A stretch of DNA of 11,548 nt, from NCBI GenBank assembly GCA_002389055.1, contig DGNT01000102.1, forward strand, positions 1-11,548. Reading direction: 5' to 3'. A model generated the notes under the pieces. That model saw only the letters and a list, made by a program, of their open reading frames with translations, was not told where the DNA came from and ran no database searches. A program made the position numbers and the translations under genes. Source of the DNA: Alcanivorax sp. UBA4485 (GTDB taxonomy: Bacteria > Pseudomonadota > Gammaproteobacteria > Pseudomonadales > Alcanivoracaceae). This document shows, piece by piece, positions 6,287 through 11,548 of the stretch; position 1 is the stretch's first letter, and each line of letters begins with the position of its first letter.

Positions 6287-7557
6287 TCGCGGTCTTTCCG
6301 GGCGTGGTCGAGCAGGTCGTCGACGTATTCCTGTTCTTCGTGGAGGTCGTCGGCGGTGGCCGGGGCGGCGGGCAGTATTTGATTCAGGATCACCGCCACC
6401 AGACCGCACAGGCTGATGCCCTGCAGGGTGAATTCGCCGTTGCCCATCACCATGCCGCCGATGCCGAAGATCAACGTCACCGCCACGATCACCAGATTAC
6501 GCTGGGCATGCAGATCCACCCGAGCCTTGATCAGCGTGTTCATGCCGACGCTGGCGATGGAGCCGAACATCAGAATCAGGATGCCGCCCATCACCGGGGT
6601 GGGAATGCTCTGCAGCAGCAACCCCACCTTGCCGATGAACGCCAGGCTGATGGCGAACACCGCGGTCCAGGTCATCACCACCGGGTTGAACACCTTGGTG
6701 AGCATCACCGCGCCGGTCACTTCCGAATAGGTGGTGTTGGGCGGGCCACCGAACAGGGCGGCGGCCATGCTGGCGACGCCGTCGCCGGTCAGGGTGCGAT
6801 GCAGGCCGGGCTTTTTAATGTAGTCCTTGCCGGTGACGTTGCTGATCGCCAGCACGTCGCCGACATGCTCGATGGCCGGAGCCAGGGCCACCGGCACCAT
6901 GAACAGGATCGCCGGCCAGTGGAAGGTGGGCGCCACGAAGTCCGGCACCGCCAGCCAGCTCGCTTTTCCCACGGCATCGAAATCCACCATGCCCAAGGCC
7001 AGCGCGGCCAGATAGCCCACCACCACGCCGCACAGAATCGGCAGCAGCCGGAACAGCCCGTGGGCCAGGGTCGCCACCAGCATGGTGGTGAGCAGCGCCG
7101 CCATCGACACGAGCAGGGCCTCGCCGTAGGGAAACACCCGTTCGGCGCCGTTGCCGGTCAGCCCCATGGCGAAGTTCACCGCGGTGGGCGCCAGGCTTAG
7201 GCCGATCACCATGATGATCGGCCCGGTGACCACCGGCGGCATCAGCCGGTGCAGAAAACCCGGGCCGCGCCATTTCACCAGAGCGCCCAGCACCACATAG
7301 ACCACGGCAGTGCAGAACAGCGCGCCCATGGTGGCGGGAATGCCCCACTGTTCGACGCCGTGGGCGATGGGCGCCACGAACACGAACGACGAGGCCAGAA
7401 ACACCGGCACCGACCGCCGCGTGATCCACTGAAACAGCAGGGTGCCGAGCCCGGCGGTGAGCAGCGCCACGCTCGGGTCCAGGCCGGTGAGCAAGGGCAT
7501 CAGCACCATGGCGCCGAACGCCACGAACAGCATCTGGGCGCCGATCAGGATATTCAT
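6280..7557 (-). CDS. uraA: Uracil permease (NCS2/UraA family)
   Basis: A 425-residue inner-membrane nucleobase:proton symporter with about 14 hydrophobic segments. Family landmarks are present: GAQMLFVAFGAMVLMPLLTG at the N-terminus, FLASSFVFVAPI, APAIEHVGD (E230) and PPNTTYSEVTGAV (E279). The two glutamates are 49 residues apart, the same separation as E241 and E290, the uracil- and proton-handling pair of E. coli UraA as I recall it. The N-terminus is about 11 residues shorter than in E. coli, with no earlier start in frame. Its ATG overlaps the upp stop by four bases (ATGA, 7554-7557), so the two genes are translationally coupled and transcribed from the upp side. The N-terminus resembles uracil permeases of Pseudomonas-type bacteria. 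The last codons merge into a REP-like repeat. Confidence 0.93.
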   Translation of the reverse strand: MNILIGAQMLFVAFGAMVLMPLLTGLDPSVALLTAGLGTLLFQWITRRSVPVFLASSFVFVAPIAHGVEQWGIPATMGALFCTAVVYVVLGALVKWRGPGFLHRLMPPVVTGPIIMVIGLSLAPTAVNFAMGLTGNGAERVFPYGEALLVSMAALLTTMLVATLAHGLFRLLPILCGVVVGYLAALALGMVDFDAVGKASWLAVPDFVAPTFHWPAILFMVPVALAPAIEHVGDVLAISNVTGKDYIKKPGLHRTLTGDGVASMAAALFGGPPNTTYSEVTGAVMLTKVFNPVVMTWTAVFAISLAFIGKVGLLLQSIPTPVMGGILILMFGSIASVGMNTLIKARVDLHAQRNLVIVAVTLIFGIGGMVMGNGEFTLQGISLCGLVAVILNQILPAAPATADDLHEEQEYVDDLLDHARKDRDL

Positions 7558-8180
7558 TTGGTGCCGAAGATCTTGTCGCCGGCGTCGCCCAGGCCGGGGA
7601 CGATGTAGCCGTCCTCGTTGAGGCCCTTGTCCACGGACGCGGTGTAGAGCGTCACATCCGGGTGCGCCTCGTGGACGCGGCGAATGCCCTCCGGCGCCGC
7701 CACCAGCACCAGGGCGCGAATCTGACTGCAGCCGGCCTTCTTGAGCATATCGATGGTGGCGACCATGGAGCCCCCGGTGGCCAGCATCGGGTCGATCACC
7801 AGCGCCAGGCGCTCCTCCAGGCCGTGGGCCAGCTTCTCGAAATAGGCTACCGGCTCCAGAGTCTCTTCGTTGCGGTAGAGCCCCACCACGCTGACCTTGG
7901 CGCTGGGAATCAGCTCCAGCACGCCGTCCAGCATGCCGATGCCGGCGCGCAGAATCGGCACCACGGTCACTTTCTTGCCCTTGATGCGCTGCGCCGGCAC
8001 CGAACCCATCCAGGTGTCCACCTGGTAGTCCTCCAGCAACAGGTCGCTGGTGGCTTCGTAGGTCAACAGGCTGGCCACTTCCGCGGTGAGCTGGCGGAAG
8101 CTGCGGGTGCTCAAGGATTGCTGCCGCAGCAGCCCCAGCTTGTGCTTCACCAGGGGATGGGCAATTTCATGAACATGCAT
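7554..8180 (-). CDS. upp: Uracil phosphoribosyltransferase
   Basis: A 208-residue cytosolic enzyme, the same length as E. coli Upp, that joins uracil and PRPP to give UMP and pyrophosphate. The start MHVHEIAHPLVKHKLG is typical. Other landmarks are VVPILRAGIGMLDG (73-86), the PRPP-binding DPMLATGGS (130-138) and the uracil-binding C-terminal end GYIVPGLGDAGDKIFGTK. The frame is open 20 codons further upstream to 8240, but the ATG at 8180 has a GAGGAG ribosome site nine bases away and gives the family's normal N-terminus. It is the first gene of the upp-uraA salvage operon and diverges from ppa. No UraA or Upp leader attenuator of the pyrimidine-regulated type is obvious in the short leader. 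Confidence 0.97.
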   Translation of the reverse strand: MHVHEIAHPLVKHKLGLLRQQSLSTRSFRQLTAEVASLLTYEATSDLLLEDYQVDTWMGSVPAQRIKGKKVTVVPILRAGIGMLDGVLELIPSAKVSVVGLYRNEETLEPVAYFEKLAHGLEERLALVIDPMLATGGSMVATIDMLKKAGCSQIRALVLVAAPEGIRRVHEAHPDVTLYTASVDKGLNEDGYIVPGLGDAGDKIFGTK

Positions 8181-8211
8181 GGTGTCGGGCTCCTCATACT
8201 GACGCCGGGCG

Positions 8212-8217
8212 ATTGTA
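8212..8217 (-). promoter_or_regulatory. Candidate -10 element for upp-uraA
   Basis: On the minus strand TACAAT (8217-8212) lies 31 bases before the upp start, a good distance for a short leader. No convincing -35 hexamer is seen 16-18 bases further upstream in this very GC-rich stretch, so the assignment is tentative. Confidence 0.4.
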
Positions 8218-8284
8218 CCCGCCACGCCGCCGGGAGGCACCGTCCGCTACGACTTTCGGCGATTAGCCAGGCGGGGCGCGCGGT

Positions 8285-8293
8285 TGCTATAAT
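8285..8293 (+). promoter_or_regulatory. Extended -10 promoter of ppa
   Basis: TGCTATAAT is a perfect extended -10 element (TGnTATAAT; TATAAT at 8288-8293) in otherwise GC-rich DNA, 67 bases before the ppa start. The nearest -35-like hexamer is TTAGCC (8263-8268), a weak match at 19-base spacing, which fits a promoter that relies on the extended -10. Transcription would begin near 8300. This is a likely housekeeping sigma-70 promoter. Confidence 0.7.
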
Positions 8294-8360
8294 CCGCGCC
8301 CGTTCAACAGGGCACCGCCACGGTCCCTGACCGATGACCCAATCGCTTAAAGGACAGACC

Positions 8361-8891
8361 ATGGATTTTGCAAAGGTACCCGCCGGGAAAGACGTTCCCG
8401 AAGATATCTACGTCGCCATTGAGATCCCGGCCAACGCCGACCCGATCAAATACGAGATCGACAAAGACAGCAACGCCATCTTCGTCGACCGTTTCATGGC
8501 CACGCCCATGTTCTATCCGGCCAACTACGGGTACATCCCCAACACCCTGTCCGAAGACGGCGACCCGCTGGACGTGCTGGTGGTCACCCCCTACCCGGTG
8601 GTGCCCGGTTCCGTGATCCGCTGCCGTCCGGTGGGCGTGCTCAACATGACCGACGAAGCCGGCAAGGACGCCAAACTGGTGGCGGTGCCCCACACCAAGC
8701 TCACCAAGCTCTATGACGACGTGAAGGAAGTCACCGACCTGCCCGAGCTGCTGCTGGCGCAGATCAAGCACTTCTTCGAGCACTACAAAGAGCTGGAAGC
8801 CGGCAAATGGGTGCAAGTGGACGGCTGGGCCGACGCCGCCGCCGCCAAGGAAGAAATCCTCAAGTCCGTGGCCGCCTACGAGAAGAAGTAA
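8361..8891 (+). CDS. ppa: Inorganic pyrophosphatase (soluble, family I)
   Basis: A 176-residue cytosolic enzyme that splits pyrophosphate into two phosphates, pulling biosynthetic reactions forward. Length equals that of E. coli Ppa. The active-site residues are in place: K30, E32, the Y52-Y56 region, EDGDPLD (65-71, with D66, D68 and D71 as metal ligands), D98 and D103, and the lysine/tyrosine-rich C-terminal HYKELEAGKW. The frame is open nine codons upstream to 8334, but the ATG at 8361 follows AAAGGA with suitable spacing and gives the normal family start MDFAKVPAGKD. It has its own extended -10 promoter and a strong terminator, so it is a single-gene transcript. It diverges from upp, whose reaction makes pyrophosphate. 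Confidence 0.97.
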   Translation: MDFAKVPAGKDVPEDIYVAIEIPANADPIKYEIDKDSNAIFVDRFMATPMFYPANYGYIPNTLSEDGDPLDVLVVTPYPVVPGSVIRCRPVGVLNMTDEAGKDAKLVAVPHTKLTKLYDDVKEVTDLPELLLAQIKHFFEHYKELEAGKWVQVDGWADAAAAKEEILKSVAAYEKK

Positions 8892-8910
8892 CCCCCACGG
8901 GATCGATCAA

Positions 8911-8935
8911 GGCCGGGCATCGCCCGGCCTTTTTT
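8911..8935 (+). terminator. Rho-independent terminator of ppa
   Basis: GGCCGGGC (8911-8918) pairs with GCCCGGCC (8922-8929) around a three-base loop, followed directly by six T residues (8930-8935). This is a classical intrinsic terminator, 20 bases after the ppa stop and just before the end of the convergent gene. Confidence 0.93.
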
Positions 8936-8945
8936 GTGGGTGACA

Positions 8946-9566
8946 CTAGCCCCGGGCCACCCCACCCAGCGCCGCCGCCCAGGTCGCCAGCGAGATGAGA
9001 TAGAATAGCCAGAGCAACACCCCCAGGACGATCCAGAACCAGTTGCCCTCGGTCAACCGGTGGTTGGCGCGTCCAGAGGGATCGCCCACCGTGGCGTTTA
9101 CTCGTTTCTGGCATTGCAATAGCGCCCACCAGATCGGCAGCAAGCAGGCCAGACCAAGCAGTTTCAATACCAGCCCCTTAGTGCCCGGCTCATCGGACAG
9201 ACCGCTGAGATTGGAAAACAGGGAGCAAACAACATAGACCACGGCGAGCAACAGCGCCGGAACCCCACCGATAACGCCCGCTCCACGAGCTTCCTTTTTC
9301 ATCCTAAGAAACAGGGGCGGCGCATAGAAAATGCTGAGCAGCGCTCGCAGCACCGGCACGTCGCCGACGCCACGGGCCTCCCTGTAGCGAGACCAGTTCT
9401 TGAACTGCCAGTAGAGATCATAGAGCCCCATGGTGCTCCAGAACAGCAGCGAGAACTTGGCCGGCGACACCACATAGAACAGCGGAGCCTCCTCGCCGTC
9501 CGCCTCAGAGGCCACTTCCGCGTCGGGCGCACGATACAGATTATTGCCTTTATTGCGTTCTTCCAT
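8946..9566 (-). CDS. Unnamed four-helix membrane protein
   Basis: A 206-residue inner-membrane protein of unknown function. The N-terminus is polar and contains NNLYRAPDAEV (8-18), a variant of the NPYxAPxAxL motif that begins many uncharacterised gammaproteobacterial membrane proteins. LFYVVSPAKFSLLFWSTMGL (29-48) leads into the first membrane segment, followed by YWQFKNWSRYRE; this resembles DUF4234-like proteins (TxGLYxxYW). Further hydrophobic segments lie at about residues 100-120, 132-155 and 180-203. The frame is open 23 codons upstream, but the ATG at 9566 has GGGGGA four bases before it and gives the motif at the normal place. It converges on ppa, whose terminator ends 10 bases past its stop. 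The 87 bases upstream are comparatively AT-rich and probably hold its promoter. Confidence 0.78.
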   Translation of the reverse strand: MEERNKGNNLYRAPDAEVASEADGEEAPLFYVVSPAKFSLLFWSTMGLYDLYWQFKNWSRYREARGVGDVPVLRALLSIFYAPPLFLRMKKEARGAGVIGGVPALLLAVVYVVCSLFSNLSGLSDEPGTKGLVLKLLGLACLLPIWWALLQCQKRVNATVGDPSGRANHRLTEGNWFWIVLGVLLWLFYLISLATWAAALGGVARG

Positions 9567-9653
9567 GAATCCCCCGTATTTTTCCCCTCTCCAATTAAAA
9601 ACGATTTGCCATCCCGACTCCGAAAAAGACGTCACAATTGCAGCACAACACGT

Positions 9654-10694
9654 TCAACCGGGCATTCCCCCGTCCCGGTATGCCTTCGGCGTTTGACCGC
9701 TCCAGCGCTTGAAGGCGCGGGAGAAATTGGCGACGTCATTGTAGCCCAGTGCGTAAGCGACTTCGCTGATTCGTGTGCCGCGCTCCCCGAGCAGCTTGCA
9801 GGCTTGCCGGTAACGGGCTTCGTCCTGTAATTGCCGATAGGTGAGGTCCGCCTGCTGCAGGTGGCGCTTGAGCGTGCGCGGTGAGGTGGCCAGCCGCTCG
9901 GCCATGTCGGCGAGCTCCGGTAGCGGCGCTTCGTGATCGCGCAGTAGCGCGCGCACCCGTTCCGGCAACGGCCCTTCCTGATTGGCGCGCCAGCGCCGGA
10001 ATTCCAGTTCGCACTGCTCCCGTGCCAGGGCTTCCGCCTGCGGGTCGGCCAGCCTCGGCCGCGCCGCCAGCAACGCTTCGGAGACAATCAGCGCGTCCCG
10101 CGCCTGGCCGTAGTGGACCGGCACCGGCACCGCCCTGCGCAGGGCCTCGGCGTGGGGCGGCGGCGCGCCCTGGAAGTGCACCTCCGCGCCCTCCGGGCTG
10201 GCTTCCAGCAGTTGCTCCAGCATGTACACGAAACCGATCACCATGGCCTCGATAACAAAGCTTTGTATCGGCCCGGGGCTGAAGTCGGTACGGAAGCTGA
10301 GCGCCTGGCGCCGCTCGGCCAGCGGCACCCGCTCCACGCTCAGGAACGGCGCGCGCAGCCCCAGATAGCGGCGCGCCGCCTCCAGGCCGTCTTCCATAGT
10401 GGGGCTGGACAGCGCCAGCAGCCCCACCGGCCCATGCAACGTGATGCGCATGGCGCGGGCGTAGCGAAATCCCAGGCCGGCATCGCCGACCAGCGCCAGC
10501 GCCGCCTCGGCGGCGGCGTCGGCCTGCTCCAGGGGCAGCCGGTACTCGGAATCCAGCAGTTGCTCACGCTTAAGGCCCAACGTCTTCAACAGCGCCGCCG
10601 GGTTGTGCCCCAGATCGCGGAGGACATCGCACAGCAGCACCACATAGATGCCGGGAATACCGGGGGTGAACCAGGTCCGGCCTGAAACGACCAC
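9654..10694 (-). CDS. AraC-family transcriptional regulator with arabinose-binding-like N-terminal domain
   Basis: A 346-residue DNA-binding regulator when started at the GTG at 10694. The N-terminal two thirds (about residues 15-190, beginning near YVVLLCDVLRDLGHNPAALL) match the Arabinose_bd domain (PF12625) found in OruR/FeaR-type regulators. The C-terminal AraC domain has two helix-turn-helix units: ADMAERLATSPRTLKRHLQQ (262-281) and RISEVAYALGYNDVANFSRAF (308-328), then the family signature ending GQTPKAYR. An ATG at 10781 would add 29 residues, but it overlaps the start codon of the divergent gene. The GTG is preceded by GGAGGG at seven bases, and gives the usual family length. It probably controls the adjacent divergent gene. 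The inducer cannot be told from sequence. Confidence 0.9.
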   Translation of the reverse strand: MVVSGRTWFTPGIPGIYVVLLCDVLRDLGHNPAALLKTLGLKREQLLDSEYRLPLEQADAAAEAALALVGDAGLGFRYARAMRITLHGPVGLLALSSPTMEDGLEAARRYLGLRAPFLSVERVPLAERRQALSFRTDFSPGPIQSFVIEAMVIGFVYMLEQLLEASPEGAEVHFQGAPPPHAEALRRAVPVPVHYGQARDALIVSEALLAARPRLADPQAEALAREQCELEFRRWRANQEGPLPERVRALLRDHEAPLPELADMAERLATSPRTLKRHLQQADLTYRQLQDEARYRQACKLLGERGTRISEVAYALGYNDVANFSRAFKRWSGQTPKAYRDGGMPG

Positions 10695-10779
10695 AGGTTG
10701 GCCCTCCACAACAAGACGGGAAGGCACGACTGGACCATAGTTGTTGACATCAATCAATGGCAGAAACCCCGGAGTCGCC
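10695..10779. promoter_or_regulatory. Divergent control region of the araC-type gene and the PF10118 gene
   Basis: If the regulator starts at the GTG, 85 bases separate the two divergent starts. They include TTGACATCAA (10744-10753), a palindrome of TTGA and TCAA around CA that also contains a perfect -35 hexamer TTGACA on the plus strand, and a flanking CCAT (10735-10738) with ATGG (10757-10760). No good -10 lies 17 bases after the TTGACA. The palindrome is the best operator candidate. The plus-strand gene has GGAG (10771-10774) five bases before its ATG. Confidence 0.45.
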
Positions 10780-11548
10780 ATGAAACTGCTTTCCCGTTCC
10801 CGCCGCGCCGTTCAGCGTTTGCCGATCCGGCCGCGCCGCATGAACTTCCGTTTCAAGGGTCTGGAGAACACCAAATACTGGTTCGATGACGACCCTGTGC
10901 TGACCCACTTCATGAACGTGCTGTCGGTGACCTTCCCGGACGGCGAGCGCTTCTTCGTGGACGCGGTGCGCACGTTCCGCGACCGGGTCGACGACCCGCA
11001 GCGCCAGAAGGACATCTCCGGCTTTATCGGCCAGGAGGCGATGCATTCCCTGGAGCACCAGGCGTTCAACGACCTGGTGTCCGGCAAGGGCTATGAAGCG
11101 CTGGTGGAAAAGGCCCTGGGCGTCACCCAACGCCTGCTCGCCGGCGGACGTAAACACCTCAGCGCCGAAGAGCAACTGGCCGCCACCGCCGGCCTGGAAC
11201 ACATCACCGCGATTCTCGCCGACACCATTCTGCGGCGCGGCGACATGGTGGAAAAAATGGACCCGTCGGTGCGTGATCTTTGGGTGTGGCACTCCATTGA
11301 GGAGACCGAGCACAAGGCGGTGGCCTTCGACCTGTACCAGGACGTGGACGGCGGCTACTGGCGCCGCCAGCGCACTTTCTTCACCGGCACCGCCTATCTG
11401 ATCGGCTTCAGCGCCTACTTCACCTGGCAGTTCCTCAAGCAGGACGGCGTCAACCGCCAGCCGCTGACTCTGGCCAAGGGCCTGTGGAAGATGTTCGGCT
11501 ACCGGGGCGTGGTGAGCGCGGCGATACCGGCCTGGTTCCAGTACCTGC
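10780..11548 (+). CDS. PF10118-family 'metal-dependent hydrolase', 3' end missing (possible ferritin-like di-iron protein)
   Basis: The first 256 codons of a protein continuing past the window end. It matches the family annotated as predicted metal-dependent hydrolase (PF10118): a basic N-terminus, RRMNFRF, then FPDGERFFVDAVR (E56), FIGQEAMHSLEH (E86, H89, E92, H93), LEHIT (E140, H141) and WHSIEETEHKAVAFDLYQ (H171, E174, E175, E177, H178). A hydrophobic stretch, TGTAYLIGFSAYFTWQFL, follows. The order E...ExxH...E...ExxH is that of ferritin-like di-iron enzymes, so hydrolysis is not the only possible chemistry; this is my inference. The start is supported by GGAG five bases before the ATG. It diverges from an AraC-type regulator, a context often seen for inducible catabolic or lipid-related enzymes. 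Family members are about 280-300 residues, so only a short piece is missing. Confidence 0.85.
   Translation, partial: MKLLSRSRRAVQRLPIRPRRMNFRFKGLENTKYWFDDDPVLTHFMNVLSVTFPDGERFFVDAVRTFRDRVDDPQRQKDISGFIGQEAMHSLEHQAFNDLVSGKGYEALVEKALGVTQRLLAGGRKHLSAEEQLAATAGLEHITAILADTILRRGDMVEKMDPSVRDLWVWHSIEETEHKAVAFDLYQDVDGGYWRRQRTFFTGTAYLIGFSAYFTWQFLKQDGVNRQPLTLAKGLWKMFGYRGVVSAAIPAWFQYL

Noticed and set aside
5593..7200. A 535-codon plus-strand open frame crossing the LOG gene in another frame and running antisense through uraA.
   Set aside because: It is built of low-complexity Gly/Arg/His/Gln-rich sequence typical of GC-rich shadow frames, and both genes it overlaps are clear family members. It has no ribosome site of its own.
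7662..8330. A 222-codon plus-strand frame over upp.
   Set aside because: It is antisense to a complete, canonical upp gene and is His/Gln/Gly-rich like the other shadow frames.
10744..10772. TTGACA at 10744 as the -35 of a strong promoter for the PF10118 gene.
   Set aside because: The bases 17 further on are CCCCGG, nothing like a -10, and the start codon is too close. It is better read as part of a palindromic operator.

Overview
The window is high-GC, densely packed bacterial chromosome, most likely from a marine-type gammaproteobacterium of the Alcanivorax/Pseudomonas kind. This is an inference from the 176-residue E. coli-type pyrophosphatase, the upp-uraA arrangement, REP-like hairpins of the Pseudomonas type, and a divergent AraC / 'metal-dependent hydrolase' pair. 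No phage, plasmid, insertion sequence, CRISPR or RNA gene is visible.

Layout. (1) 1-110: the last 35 codons of an unrecognised gene. (2) 111-331: intergenic, holding a 109-bp REP-doublet/MITE-like repeat and then a probable Fur box. (3) 332-3933: an iron-acquisition operon of a TonB-dependent siderophore receptor, a PepSY-type four-helix membrane protein (probable ferrisiderophore reductase) and a 64-residue two-helix membrane protein whose start overlaps the preceding stop. (4) 3956-4849 (minus): an EamA/DMT transporter. (5) 4920-5549: an exported DUF2459-family protein. (6) 5627-6208: a LOG-family nucleotide phosphoribohydrolase, bracketed by REP-like repeats. (7) 6280-8180 (minus): upp-uraA, the uracil salvage operon. 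(8) 8361-8891: inorganic pyrophosphatase with an extended -10 promoter and a strong terminator. (9) 8946-9566 (minus): an unnamed four-helix membrane protein. (10) 9654-10694 (minus): an AraC-type regulator, divergent from (11) 10780-end: a PF10118-family protein cut by the window edge.

How the genes work together. Genes in block 3 would take a ferric siderophore across the outer membrane and reduce it at the inner membrane, under Fur control; no siderophore synthesis or ABC importer is present, which fits use of siderophores made by others. Blocks 6-8 are nucleobase metabolism: LOG releases a base from a nucleotide, UraA imports uracil, Upp converts it to UMP with release of pyrophosphate, and Ppa removes the pyrophosphate. 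The AraC regulator probably controls its divergent neighbour.

The most interesting observation is in the last gene. Annotated families of this type are called hydrolases, but its acidic and histidine residues fall in an E...ExxH...E...ExxH pattern with spacings close to those I remember for the di-iron hydroxylase COQ7, suggesting a ferritin-like di-iron enzyme.
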